From: Alphaproteobacteria bacterium
GTDB lineage: Bacteria; Pseudomonadota; Alphaproteobacteria; Rs-D84
DNA length: 33,873 nt
Direction of reading: 5' to 3'
Assembly (NCBI GenBank): GCA_017554665.1
Contig: JAFZHX010000024.1
Coordinates: 1 to 33,873, forward strand
Both the position numbers and the translations under genes were made by a program. Under the pieces are notes generated by a model. That model was not told where the DNA came from. It made no database searches and worked only from the letters and a program-made list of their open reading frames with translations. Within the stretch, counting starts at the first letter, position 1. Every line of letters starts with the position of its first letter. Of the stretch, positions 1 to 8,246 are shown piece after piece.

Positions 1-1
1 A

Positions 2-151
2 ATTACACCGTTTTTATCTGATTGGTACTATGTAACGCGTTATACAAAATATGGTGCCGAAGGATGTGATACATATTGTTATGCACAGTGTGTAGATTCT
101 ATGAAATCGAGCTCGACGATGCATGCGGCAATATATAATTCTATGAAGTAA
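2..151 (+). CDS. C-terminal end of an exported Cys-rich family protein (partial)
   Basis: Open from the window edge to a TAA at 149-151, so only the last 49 residues are visible. I do not recognise a named family. The piece carries PFLSDWYYV, then a C-x3-C-x3-C cluster and a short tail ending in YNSMK. The same elements in the same order (P-x-PS-x-W, then C-x3-C-x3-C) end the next two genes, at 425-868 and 873-1640, so this is a third member of one tandem family. By analogy its missing part should hold a signal peptide and a CWC motif. A terminator-like hairpin follows at 200-223. Confidence 0.75.
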   Translation: MTPFLSDWYYVTRYTKYGAEGCDTYCYAQCVDSMKSSSTMHAAIYNSMK

Positions 152-193
152 TTTTGTCTTTACAGATATAAGCATTTTTTTCTATAGTTTAAG

Positions 194-223
194 TATAATC
201 CACAAGGGAATCTGTGGTTTTTT
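194..223 (+). terminator. Likely terminator of the partial Cys-rich gene
   Basis: CCACA at 200-204 pairs with TGTGG at 213-217 and a run of T follows at 218-223, in the style of the other terminators here. A TATAAT at 194-199 overlaps the upstream arm, so this stretch could instead be a promoter whose transcript would start near 206. I favour the terminator. Confidence 0.45.
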
Positions 224-224
224 G

Positions 225-391
225 GCGGTTATGAATCCGCTTTTGGCTGCATAAGTCATTGACTATACGCAGTTGTTCTTGGTTGCGTGTTGCAATCAAG
301 GTGGCTTGTTATATGGTGAAAAAATGATTAAAAAACACCAAATAACAGCATGGCGATTCGTAAGCTTGAACCGATGTTCCTTGTGTCGGTT
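225..391 (+). ncRNA. Hairpin-rich intergenic region: possible structured leader or small RNA
   Basis: The 273-base gap between the partial gene and the gene at 425 holds a row of inverted repeats. They are GCGG/CCGC (225-228 with 237-240); CTGC/GCAG (247-250 with 269-272) with an inner AGTC/GACT; TTGGTTGC/GCAATCAA (279-286 with 292-299); TGTTAT/ATAACA (307-312 with 342-347) extended by GGTG/CACC; and AACCGA/TCGGTT (369-374 with 386-391). A GGGAGG ribosome binding site follows just before 425. It does not look like tmRNA, RNase P, SRP RNA or a riboswitch I know. It could be the 5' leader of the 425 gene or a separate RNA. Confidence 0.35.
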
Positions 392-424
392 TAGTGTATG
401 AAAGGCGTATAAGAAAGGGAGGGT

Positions 425-868
425 ATGTATAGAAGTATATTTTTAGTAGTAATAATAGCAATCTTTACCGTCGCAAACGTCGCGAACGCAGCGTTATATC
501 AGTGCTTGAAGTTAAATCCAAGCACCGTTTGTAGTGCAGTAACGGGACGTGTGTATAATGTCGCAGAAACAACCGTTAATTGTGATAATCAGCAAATTAC
601 AATGGTTGGTATTTGTGGTTCAAATACAGGAACTGCGGATGTTACAACACGCGATAATATTTCAGTCAGTACAACCAATACAAGCAATATATATTGTTGG
701 TGCATGATGATAGAACCTGTGCCTTCTAGATGGGTGTATAGATACCAATACCAAGATGCGTATAACTGCAAAATGCAGTGCGCCGTTGGTTGCAATAATG
801 CGTTTGTGTATGACGGAACAGGGGATAGATCGTTTAGGAGTGCAATGATATCAAACTTGATACAATAA
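425..868 (+). CDS. Exported Cys-rich protein, CWC/PxPSxW family (unknown function)
   Basis: A 147-residue protein I cannot name. Residues 1-22 form a signal peptide with a likely cut after ANA. The mature part has ten cysteines, with CWC at 91-93, PVPSRW at 98-103 and C115-x3-C119-x3-C123 before a short tail. This arrangement is shared with the next gene and with the partial gene at the window start, so all three are paralogues. A GGGAGG ribosome binding site sits at the right distance from the ATG. The gene ends four bases before the next start, so the two are probably co-transcribed. Even cysteine content and export suggest disulfide bonding in the periplasm or outside the cell. Function is unknown. 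Confidence 0.75.
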   Translation: MYRSIFLVVIIAIFTVANVANAALYQCLKLNPSTVCSAVTGRVYNVAETTVNCDNQQITMVGICGSNTGTADVTTRDNISVSTTNTSNIYCWCMMIEPVPSRWVYRYQYQDAYNCKMQCAVGCNNAFVYDGTGDRSFRSAMISNLIQ

Positions 869-872
869 AATA

Positions 873-1640
873 ATGAAAAGACTGTGGATAGTATTTTTAT
901 TGTTGTTTGTAGTGGATGCATTTGCAGCCAGCTGTCCTACTGGCTTTGTTAAGTATGATCGGTCTTTACAATATTCGCTGGCTACATCTTGTGCGTCTGG
1001 CACGACAGATGTAGGCGCAGTATCTGGCAGTTGTGATGCTACTGATTCTGGTTGCTTTATTGACTATGTTTGTAACGCTGGTGTTTCCACGTTAAAAACA
1101 AGTACGGGTCTAAGTGTTCCATTGTATGCGACTAAGCTAACAACTCCATCGCTAAATGTATCGGTGGATGGGGGTGTTTGTTATGCTCCGTTGGCAACAG
1201 GAAAAACAACAGGGGCGATAAATGTGGTGCATGGTGGAAATCAGTATCATTCGTCTTCGCTTAGAAAGTGTAAAAGAACTTTGAATGCGGCGACTACTCC
1301 TACAAAAGTAACACCAGGGGACAGCTCTGTTAACTGGTCTGTGGTTGTGGGAGATAGGACATTAAAAGGAATCTCTTATTGTGGCAGCAAGGGAACTTTG
1401 TCTTTGTCTGCTTTGAATGTTACTGCGACTTCTGTGTCAAATACTACGGCAGGTTCTAATTTGTCAGCAAATATTCGTTGCTGGTGCCGTGTGTATAGTC
1501 CGTTCCCTTCGGATTGGATTTATGTGAACTGGTTTGAAAGTGCAGGGGCATCAGGATGTAATAGATCTTGCGCCCAAGCTTGTGTAAATGCCTTTGGTCA
1601 GGTGCAAACTGTTCGCGCTAATACTTATAATACAATGTAG
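873..1640 (+). CDS. Exported Cys-rich protein, CWC/PxPSxW family, longer paralogue
   Basis: A 255-residue protein with a signal peptide (about residues 1-19, cut near AFA) and many cysteines. Its C-terminal third repeats the family pattern of the previous gene: a Y-CGS segment near 169-172, CWC at 203-205, SPFPSDW at 209-215 and C229-x3-C233-x3-C237. The N-terminal 140 residues are an extra Ser/Thr/Gly-rich region absent from the shorter paralogue. The start lies four bases after the preceding stop with no clear Shine-Dalgarno sequence, so translation may depend on coupling. No terminator is visible after the gene, which is followed directly by the nifJ promoter. Function unknown. Confidence 0.75.
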   Translation: MKRLWIVFLLLFVVDAFAASCPTGFVKYDRSLQYSLATSCASGTTDVGAVSGSCDATDSGCFIDYVCNAGVSTLKTSTGLSVPLYATKLTTPSLNVSVDGGVCYAPLATGKTTGAINVVHGGNQYHSSSLRKCKRTLNAATTPTKVTPGDSSVNWSVVVGDRTLKGISYCGSKGTLSLSALNVTATSVSNTTAGSNLSANIRCWCRVYSPFPSDWIYVNWFESAGASGCNRSCAQACVNAFGQVQTVRANTYNTM

Positions 1641-1659
1641 TGTTTTTTATGAAATAATC

Positions 1660-1688
1660 TTGCCTTTGTGGCGGTTTCGTTCTATTAT
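1660..1688 (+). promoter_or_regulatory. Promoter of nifJ-bamE
   Basis: TTGCCT (1660-1665), a 17-base spacer and TATTAT (1683-1688). The bases after the -10 box, TTTACCTGATAAA counted from the T at 1687-1689 onward, recur at the tyrS promoter. Confidence 0.65.
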
Positions 1689-1719
1689 TTACCTGATAAA
1701 AAACTTAGAAGGAAAAAAT

Positions 1720-4700
1720 ATGTCTAAATTGATTGTTGATGGAAATTGGGCAGCAGCAGATGTTGCTTATAGATGTGTTGATTTTGCGGCGATTTATCCA
1801 ATTACTCCAAGTAGCACAATGGGCGAATTGGCGGACGAATGGTCTTTTCAGCATAAAAAAAATATATGGGGTGCAATCCCTCAAATAGTTGAAATGCAAT
1901 CCGAAGCTGGTGCGGCTGGTGCAATGCACGGTGCGTTACAGATGGGTGCGCTGGCTACAACTTTTACGGCTTCGCAGGGGTTGTTGCTGATGATTCCAAA
2001 TATGTATAAAATTGCAGGTGAACAAACTCCGTTCGTTATGCATGTTGCAGCGCGTGCTTTGGCAACACATGCTTTGTCTATTTTTGGAGACCATAGTGAT
2101 GTTATGTCTGTGCGTGGAACTGGTTTTGCAATGTTGTCTTCACATAATGTTCAGCAAGCACATGATATGGCTGCAATCGCACATGCGGCAACGGTTCGAA
2201 GCAGGGTGCCTTTTTTACACTTTTTTGACGGTTTTCGTACAAGCCACGAAGAATCAAGACTTATACGCATCGAAGATGAAGTGTTGCAAAAAATGATTCC
2301 TGACAGTGTTGTCTTGGAAAATCGTGCGCGTGGTATGTCGCCTGATAATCCAACTATTCGTGGTACTGCACAAAACCCTGATGTTTATTTCCAAGGTCGT
2401 GAAGCAGCAAACCCATTGTATGAAAAAACTCCTAGAATCGTTCAAGATTGTATGGATGAATTTGCAGAGCTTACAGGGCGTAAATATGGCTTGGTGGAAT
2501 ATGTAGGCGATAAAAAAGCAGAAAATGTGATTGTTGCGATGGGTAGTGCTGTTGATACAATAGAAGAAACTCTGCCACATTTGCCTGGCGGTTTGGGATT
2601 GGTGAAAGTACATTTGTATCGTCCTTTTCCTGTCGAAATGTTCCGTAACATATTGCCGAAAACTGTTAAAAGAATTGCGGTGTTGGATAGAACAAAAGAG
2701 CCTGGTTGTATCGGTGAACCTTTGTACCAAGATGTTAAGTCTGTGGTTGATGCTGGTATCGAAGTGTTTGGTGGTCGTTATGGCTTGGGCTCAAAAGAAT
2801 TTAAACCGCGCGATGTCAAGGCTGTGTATGAAAACTTGATGCGCGGTACAATCCATCACAATTTTACAGTTGGTATCGATGATGATTTAAGTGGCTTGTC
2901 TTTGGAAACTGATAAGGCGTTTTCTGTTGAAGAGCCTAATTTTAAAACAGCTATCTTGTATGGTATTGGTAGTGATGGTACAGTAGGGGCTGTGAAAAAT
3001 ATCGTAAAGATTGTTGGTGAAAATTCAGAATTGTACCCTCAATCATATGCTGTTTATGATTCTAAAAAATCTGGTGGTTTGACTGCATCTCATATCCGTT
3101 TTTCGGATGCGCCAATAAAAAGTCAATATCTGGTAGAGGTTGCAGACTTTATAAGCGTTTCAAACTTTATGATAGCACAACGTTTTGATGTGTTCCGTGG
3201 TTTGCGTGCTGGCGGAACTGTCATGATTAACACTGCGTTGGCTCCAGAAATGGCATTTGCGAATTTGCCAAAAGATGTACAAGAACATCTTATTCGTATT
3301 CGTGCAAATGTTTATTTCTTGGATGCGAATCGTGCAGCGGCAGAGTTGGGATTGGGAAATCGTATTAATACATTTATTATGCTTAATTTCTTTAATTTAA
3401 CTCAGGTTATTGACCCAAAAGTAGCTGCAGATAGTGCCAAGGTTGCAATCGAAAAAACATACAGAAAAAAAGGTATGGATGTCGTAGAAGCTAACTGGGC
3501 TGCAGTGGATAAGGCTTCAGAATATTTGCAATATTACAAGTTACCTTCTTCAATATCTGGTTTTGCGCCTGATTTTATTCCTGCAATGACTTTGGATACA
3601 CCAGCGCATATAGCTGGTACATTGGGTGAAATCGCAGCACAACGTGGTGATGATATACCTGTGTCCAGATTCCGTGTTGATGGAGAATTTGGTGGCGGAC
3701 AATATCCGGTTGGAACTTCGAAGTATGAAAAACGTGCGGTTTCTGATAAAACAGCTTCTGTAGATATAAATAAATGTATCCAATGTGGAAAATGCTCTAT
3801 GTTGTGTCCACATGCCGTTATTCGTATCAAGGCTATGACAGAAGAGCAGGCAGAACAAGCTCGCGCAAATGGTGTTCATGTAGTGCCAATGAAAACACCA
3901 GAGCTGGGCGCAAATATGTACTTTACTATCAATATTTCACCGGCGGATTGTACAGGGTGTAATATTTGCGTGAAACATTGTCCTGTTGGTGCTTTGTCAA
4001 TGGTGCCAGCCAAGGAAGTTATGGAAACACAGCAAGCTCAATTTAATGCTGCAGAAAAAATACCAAATATAGATAAAAGCAAGCTGAATCTTAATATTCC
4101 AAAGCATATAGAGTTGTTGCCTCATTATTTTGAATTCCCAGGTGCTTGTGCGGGATGTGGAGAAACACCATATGTCAGAATGTTGGCGCATTTGTTCGGT
4201 GATAAAATGATTGTTGCAAATGCAACCGGTTGTTCATCGATTTATGGTGCTAATTTGCCAACTACACCTTGGACAAAAGACTCGAAGGGGCGTGGTCCTG
4301 CATGGTCGAATTCTCTGTTTGAAGATAATGCGGAATATGGGCTGGGTATGCGTTTGGCATTGAATCAAAAACGCGATAACCTAAAAGCTTTGTTGTTCGA
4401 ATTGGGTATTGGAAATGTTGAACAAATGTTTGACGAAACAGATGCCGCAAAACAACGTGAAATCGAATCGAATTTGCGTAAACAACTGGCGAATATCCCG
4501 GGAGATAGGGCAAGATTGGCAGAAAGCTTGGTTGGTGAAATTGTTGACAAGTCTGTCTGGGTTGTTGGTGGCGACGGTTGGGCATATGATATCGGTTATG
4601 GCGGTGTTGACCATATATTACATAGTGGTGAAAATGTAAATGTTTTGGTGCTGGATACCGAAGGCTATTCAAACACAGGTGGTCAGCAATCAAAATCAAC

Positions 4701-5229
4701 TCCGTTTGGCGCCAGTATGAAGTTTGCTATTGGCGGTAAAGAGCATGCCAAGAAAGATTTAGGTATGATTGCGATGATGTCTGGTGCTTATGTTGCTCAA
4801 ATTGCAATGGGTGCTAATCAGGCACAGGCGATTCGCGCATTCCGCGAAGCTGCTTCGTTTAATGGTCCTTCTATTATATTGGCATATGCTCCTTGTATTG
4901 CGCATGGTTTTGCCTTGCAAAATGGCCCTGAACACCAAATGCAAATGGTTCAAACAGGTGCTTGGCCTTTATTCAGATTTGATCCTCGTTTGATTAGCGA
5001 AGGACACAATCCTTTGACAATGGATTCTAATACAGATAACCCTGCGCCATTAGAAGAATTCTTGAAGACCGAGTCCAGATTTGGAGCAGCAAAATCTGTA
5101 AATCCTCAGTTTAATAAATTGGTAGATTTAGCAAAGGCAAATAATGCATATAAAAGTGAACTGAAAAAGCATATTGCACAATTTGCAATGGCAAATAAGC
5201 CAATAATTAAAGAAAATGGAGAAGGTTAA
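1720..5229 (+). CDS. nifJ: Pyruvate:ferredoxin (flavodoxin) oxidoreductase
   Basis: The single-chain enzyme oxidises pyruvate with CoA to acetyl-CoA and CO2 and passes electrons to ferredoxin or flavodoxin in the cytoplasm. At 1169 residues it is the usual full length. In order: the pyruvate-binding N-terminal domain with YPITPSS (26-32); the gamma and CoA-binding domains; a two-cluster ferredoxin domain with CIQCGKCSMLCP from C686 and CTGCNICVKHCP from C744; and the C-terminal thiamine-diphosphate domain with CAGC (810-813), C838 and C1059 as ligands of the proximal cluster and GDGWAYDIG. All expected ligands are present. I chose the ATG at 1720, preceded by AGAAGG; an in-frame start at 1588 would overlap the previous gene and cross the promoter. 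It implies anaerobic pyruvate metabolism. Confidence 0.97.
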   Translation: MSKLIVDGNWAAADVAYRCVDFAAIYPITPSSTMGELADEWSFQHKKNIWGAIPQIVEMQSEAGAAGAMHGALQMGALATTFTASQGLLLMIPNMYKIAGEQTPFVMHVAARALATHALSIFGDHSDVMSVRGTGFAMLSSHNVQQAHDMAAIAHAATVRSRVPFLHFFDGFRTSHEESRLIRIEDEVLQKMIPDSVVLENRARGMSPDNPTIRGTAQNPDVYFQGREAANPLYEKTPRIVQDCMDEFAELTGRKYGLVEYVGDKKAENVIVAMGSAVDTIEETLPHLPGGLGLVKVHLYRPFPVEMFRNILPKTVKRIAVLDRTKEPGCIGEPLYQDVKSVVDAGIEVFGGRYGLGSKEFKPRDVKAVYENLMRGTIHHNFTVGIDDDLSGLSLETDKAFSVEEPNFKTAILYGIGSDGTVGAVKNIVKIVGENSELYPQSYAVYDSKKSGGLTASHIRFSDAPIKSQYLVEVADFISVSNFMIAQRFDVFRGLRAGGTVMINTALAPEMAFANLPKDVQEHLIRIRANVYFLDANRAAAELGLGNRINTFIMLNFFNLTQVIDPKVAADSAKVAIEKTYRKKGMDVVEANWAAVDKASEYLQYYKLPSSISGFAPDFIPAMTLDTPAHIAGTLGEIAAQRGDDIPVSRFRVDGEFGGGQYPVGTSKYEKRAVSDKTASVDINKCIQCGKCSMLCPHAVIRIKAMTEEQAEQARANGVHVVPMKTPELGANMYFTINISPADCTGCNICVKHCPVGALSMVPAKEVMETQQAQFNAAEKIPNIDKSKLNLNIPKHIELLPHYFEFPGACAGCGETPYVRMLAHLFGDKMIVANATGCSSIYGANLPTTPWTKDSKGRGPAWSNSLFEDNAEYGLGMRLALNQKRDNLKALLFELGIGNVEQMFDETDAAKQREIESNLRKQLANIPGDRARLAESLVGEIVDKSVWVVGGDGWAYDIGYGGVDHILHSGENVNVLVLDTEGYSNTGGQQSKSTPFGASMKFAIGGKEHAKKDLGMIAMMSGAYVAQIAMGANQAQAIRAFREAASFNGPSIILAYAPCIAHGFALQNGPEHQMQMVQTGAWPLFRFDPRLISEGHNPLTMDSNTDNPAPLEEFLKTESRFGAAKSVNPQFNKLVDLAKANNAYKSELKKHIAQFAMANKPIIKENGEG

Positions 5230-5230
5230 T

Positions 5231-5659
5231 ATGAAAAAGATATTACTGCTGGTGGCGATAGTGTTGTCTGCTTGTACTTTTCAGACCAAGCATCGCGGGT
5301 ATGTTTTTCCAGAAAATCTATCAGAAAAACTTGCCGGTGTAAAAACAACAGCTGCTTTGTTGGATACGATTGGCGCGCCACAGGTAAAGACTGTCTATGG
5401 CGATGATGTTTGGGTGTATTATGGGGCAGATGAAAATTATCGCGGTCCATTGGCACCTAGTTATACAAATAAAACAGTGTTGCTGGTTTGGGTTCGTGGT
5501 AACAAGGTTTTAAAGACACAAGTTTTGCATGATGCAGATTTGCCGAATGTAAAAATTGCAGAAGAAGAAACTCCAATTCCAGCAGCGATTGAGTTAAATG
5601 CAATTGAAGAATTGTTTAATAATATCGGTCGTTTCAGTCCAGCTGGTCTTGGACAATAA
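5231..5659 (+). CDS. bamE: Outer membrane assembly lipoprotein BamE (SmpA/OmlA family)
   Basis: A 142-residue lipoprotein with a signal peptide and lipobox LSAC, so Cys15 should be lipidated. It has the SmpA/OmlA layout: a RGYVFPE segment, a helical stretch with ALLDTIGAP, a DDVWVYYG strand, and a strand with TVLLVWV. The C-terminal tail NNIGRF is typical of alphaproteobacterial BamE. The protein is an accessory subunit of the BAM complex, which inserts beta-barrels into the outer membrane; several barrels are encoded nearby. The start at 5231 lies one base after the nifJ stop and uses a GGAGAAGG ribosome binding site inside nifJ. An earlier in-frame ATG at 5216 would add residues before the signal peptide and is less likely. 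Confidence 0.85.
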   Translation: MKKILLLVAIVLSACTFQTKHRGYVFPENLSEKLAGVKTTAALLDTIGAPQVKTVYGDDVWVYYGADENYRGPLAPSYTNKTVLLVWVRGNKVLKTQVLHDADLPNVKIAEEETPIPAAIELNAIEELFNNIGRFSPAGLGQ

Positions 5660-5663
5660 AAAA

Positions 5664-5688
5664 ATGCCCCAAAAGGGGTGTTTTTTTA
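5664..5688 (+). terminator. Terminator of nifJ-bamE
   Basis: CCCC-AAAA-GGGG hairpin with flanking pairs, followed by a run of T. Confidence 0.85.
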
Positions 5689-5690
5689 TA

Positions 5691-5719
5691 TTGTTATATG
5701 TTTAAAAATGGTGTATAAT
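5691..5719 (+). promoter_or_regulatory. Promoter giving a probable leaderless transcript
   Basis: TTGTTA (5691-5696), a 17-base spacer and TATAAT (5714-5719). The expected transcription start, 6-8 bases after the -10 box, falls on or next to the ATG at 5727. Confidence 0.65.
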
Positions 5720-5726
5720 TGAAAGC

Positions 5727-6272
5727 ATGAAAAAGAAATTATTTTTTACTTTATTGTTGTCTATTGGTTGTGTCTTTGGCGCAAGTGCTGTTGAATTGTC
5801 ATGTGGTGCCGGCTATGTTTTGGTTGATACTCGTGATAAAATTGACGGTATTCGTGTGGCAGAATGTCAAAAGTTGTGGTGCTATGACTTGGAGACAGGA
5901 AAAAAAATGGGCTCTGATAACAAGGCTAATAGTGGCTATATCATGACAGTAGATACAATAAAGTTGTGCGATAATAGTAAAAATTGTGTCGAATGTTGGG
6001 GTGATCGTAAGTGGTGTGCTGGTGAAGCTCCTGGTTATTGGAATCCTAAATATGGCGCATACACCAGAAATGGTGATGATAATGCTTCGTATGAATCATA
6101 TCAAAAGGGTAGCTGCTTTGCTTGGCGTTTGGAAAAACCTCAGTGTGAAAGCGGACAGACTGCAATCTTACAGGATAATGAATGGGTTTGCGTAACAGCA
6201 GAAGGTGGCAGTGGTGTATCTCGTGATTCTAGTGTGCGCAGAACCGGCTCGATGAAGCGCATTAAATTATAG
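5727..6272 (+). CDS. Exported Cys-rich protein of unknown function
   Basis: A 181-residue protein with a signal peptide (cut near ASA at about residue 21). The mature part is rich in Cys and Trp, with short clusters such as CQKLWCYD, CVECWGDRKWC and CESGQ. The C-terminus is basic (RRTGSMKRIKL). I do not recognise a family. It is a single-gene unit with its own promoter and a strong terminator after the stop. There is essentially no 5' leader and no good Shine-Dalgarno sequence. Export and cysteine content suggest a disulfide-bonded periplasmic or surface protein. Confidence 0.75.
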   Translation: MKKKLFFTLLLSIGCVFGASAVELSCGAGYVLVDTRDKIDGIRVAECQKLWCYDLETGKKMGSDNKANSGYIMTVDTIKLCDNSKNCVECWGDRKWCAGEAPGYWNPKYGAYTRNGDDNASYESYQKGSCFAWRLEKPQCESGQTAILQDNEWVCVTAEGGSGVSRDSSVRRTGSMKRIKL

Positions 6273-6280
6273 GTATATTT

Positions 6281-6311
6281 ACCCCACATTTGAAATGTGG
6301 GGATTTTTTTT
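6281..6311 (+). terminator. Terminator
   Basis: CCCCACATT-TGA-AATGTGGGG stem (6282-6302) followed by eight T. Confidence 0.9.
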
Positions 6312-6320
6312 CGTCAAATA

Positions 6321-6349
6321 TTTGTTTTTTGGTTTTTTTGTGGTATAAT
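6321..6349 (+). promoter_or_regulatory. Promoter of carD
   Basis: TTTGTT (6321-6326), a 17-base spacer and TATAAT (6344-6349) in a T-rich stretch. The -35 match is weak, the -10 match exact. Confidence 0.55.
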
Positions 6350-6391
6350 GTCTGGGACAGAGAGAATGGCAACCGTAAAAGGGTGTAGATT

Positions 6392-6949
6392 ATGCCAAGT
6401 AAAAAATTAGATTTTAAGACAGGACAGTATGTTGTTTATCCAACCCAAGGTGTTGGTAAATTATTGCGTATAGAAGAGCAGGTTATCGCAGGACAAAAAA
6501 TCAAAATGATGGTTATTGATTTTGAACGTAACCATATGACATTGCGTGTGCCATTGGAAAGGGCAGAGATTTCAGGTTTGCGCCCATTGACAACAGCGAA
6601 AAAGATGGATGAAGCAATCGCGGCAGCCAAAGGTCGTGCTGGTGCAAAGCGTATGATATGGGCTCGTCGTGCCGCTCAGTACGAAGAAAATATTAACTCT
6701 GGCGATCCTATGAAATTGGCAGAAGTTGTGCGTGATTTGCAAAGACGCAGTGCTGCGGACACTATGACTTTTTCTGCGCGTCAATTGTACTTGCGTGCTT
6801 TGGAACGTATGGCACAAGAATTTGCGGTATTGCATAAAATAGATTTAGATGCTGCTTCGGACAAGATAGAAGATATTTTGGGTATTCCAAAAGAAATAGA
6901 TTTAAATGCCGTTGATGTGGACGAAGAAGATATAGAAGAAGATAGCTAA
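6392..6949 (+). CDS. carD: CarD family transcription factor
   Basis: A 185-residue CarD/CdnL-type regulator that binds RNA polymerase beta and steadies the open promoter complex. Residues 6-65 form the Tudor-like RNA polymerase interaction domain (GQYVVYPTQGVGKLLRIEE, then VPLERAE near 50-56). Residues about 70-165 form the helical DNA-contacting domain, with basic stretches such as KRMIWARRAAQYEEN. The acidic tail (DVDEEDIEEDS) is of the kind often seen in alphaproteobacterial members. The ATG at 6392 is preceded by AAAGGG eight bases away. The gene is monocistronic, between its own promoter and terminator. Confidence 0.93.
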   Translation: MPSKKLDFKTGQYVVYPTQGVGKLLRIEEQVIAGQKIKMMVIDFERNHMTLRVPLERAEISGLRPLTTAKKMDEAIAAAKGRAGAKRMIWARRAAQYEENINSGDPMKLAEVVRDLQRRSAADTMTFSARQLYLRALERMAQEFAVLHKIDLDAASDKIEDILGIPKEIDLNAVDVDEEDIEEDS

Positions 6950-6950
6950 G

Positions 6951-6973
6951 AATCCCCGTTTCGGGGATTTTTT
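6951..6973 (+). terminator. Terminator of carD
   Basis: AATCCCCG-TT-CGGGGATT hairpin and T run right after the stop codon. Confidence 0.9.
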
Positions 6974-6986
6974 ATTGCCCCATTTC

Positions 6987-7015
6987 TTGCAAGTTGTAAA
7001 AATACATGGTATTAT
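6987..7015 (+). promoter_or_regulatory. Promoter of tyrS
   Basis: TTGCAA (6987-6992), a 17-base spacer and TATTAT (7010-7015), continuing as TTGCCTGATAAA, nearly the same as at nifJ. Confidence 0.7.
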
Positions 7016-7037
7016 TTGCCTGATAAAGGGTTGTATT

Positions 7038-8246
7038 ATGCAAAATGAATTATTACAAGAATTGGAAGCTCGTGGCTTTATAAATCAAGCATCTAATATG
7101 GAAGCATTAAATGATGCTCTGAATGCGGGAAAAATTGCGGCTTATTGGGGTACTGACCCAACCGGTGATTCTTTGCATGTTGGGCATTTGGCTTCGCTGA
7201 TGTTGATGCGTTGGTTTCAAAAATATGGACACAAGCCTATTACTTTGGTTGGTGGTGCAACTGGAAGAATTGGCGATCCTTCGGGTCGTGATAAAGGACG
7301 TCCAATGATGACAGACGAACAGATTGAAAAAAACTGTGCTGGATTGCGTAAGTCTATTGCAAAGTTTATCAACTTTGATGATAATCAGGCGATTATGGTT
7401 GATAACTATGATTGGATGAAAAATTATAGCCATTTGGATTTCTTGCGTGATTTTGGAACTGATTTTACTGTTCCTCGTATGTTGTCTATGGAATCTGTAA
7501 AGCGTCGCTTGGACAATGGTATGACTTTCTTGGAATTTAATTATATGACCTTCCAAGCTGTTGATTTCTTGGAGTTATATAAGAAGCATAATTGCATCTT
7601 GCAGTTTTGTGGTGCGGATCAATGGGGAAATTCTATTATGGGAATCGAATTGGTTCGTAAAAAGTTGGGCAAGGAAGTGTTTGTGCTGTCAACTTCGCTG
7701 ATTACAGATGCAAATGGTAATAAAATTGGTAAATCTGCTGGTAATGCTGTTTGGGTTAACGAAGACAAGACTTCTCCATACGAATACTATCAATATTTCC
7801 GTAATACGCCAGATGACTTGGTTGAAAAGTTTTTGAAAATCTTTACAGAGATTCCTTTGTATGAAATAGCAAAGTTGGCTGCGTTGCAAGGTGCTGAAAT
7901 TAATCATGCAAAACAAGTTCTGGCTTTTGCTGCAACAGAAATTGCACATGGTCGTGATGCTGCTGTTGCCGCTGAACAAGCTTCGAATGCTTTGTTTGGT
8001 GGTGGTGCAGATATGTCAAATGTTCCATGTACAGAAATTGAAATGGGTACCGATATGGGAATCCTTGATTTCTTAGTTGCAACAGGCTTGTTTGCTTCAA
8101 AGTCCGAAGCAAGACGCATGGTGGAACAGGGCGGAATTCAAATCGATGGCAATAAAATCACGGATATAAAATATATAGTCGCTGTCGCTGATGAATTTAT
8201 GGTGCAAAAAGGTAAAAAAGTCTTCTTGAAAGTGATAAAAAAATAA
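7038..8246 (+). CDS. tyrS: Tyrosyl-tRNA synthetase
   Basis: Charges tRNA-Tyr with tyrosine. The 402-residue protein has the class I Rossmann core with the HIGH-type motif HVGH (47-50, after DPTGDSL), GGATGRIGDPSG, the tyrosine-binding region with QFCGADQWGNS, and the KMSKS-type loop KIGKS (229-233). The C-terminal 60 residues form an S4 RNA-binding domain (ASKSEARRMVEQGGIQIDG). The ATG at 7038 is 22 bases after the -10 box; a start 63 bases upstream would lie inside the promoter and is rejected. The stop overlaps the next start by one base (TAATG), so the two genes are translationally coupled. Confidence 0.96.
   Translation: MQNELLQELEARGFINQASNMEALNDALNAGKIAAYWGTDPTGDSLHVGHLASLMLMRWFQKYGHKPITLVGGATGRIGDPSGRDKGRPMMTDEQIEKNCAGLRKSIAKFINFDDNQAIMVDNYDWMKNYSHLDFLRDFGTDFTVPRMLSMESVKRRLDNGMTFLEFNYMTFQAVDFLELYKKHNCILQFCGADQWGNSIMGIELVRKKLGKEVFVLSTSLITDANGNKIGKSAGNAVWVNEDKTSPYEYYQYFRNTPDDLVEKFLKIFTEIPLYEIAKLAALQGAEINHAKQVLAFAATEIAHGRDAAVAAEQASNALFGGGADMSNVPCTEIEMGTDMGILDFLVATGLFASKSEARRMVEQGGIQIDGNKITDIKYIVAVADEFMVQKGKKVFLKVIKK

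Noticed and set aside
1588-1719. N-terminal extension of nifJ
   Set aside because: It would overlap the previous gene and be translated from the promoter region; the 1720 start has a ribosome site and matches the family N-terminus.
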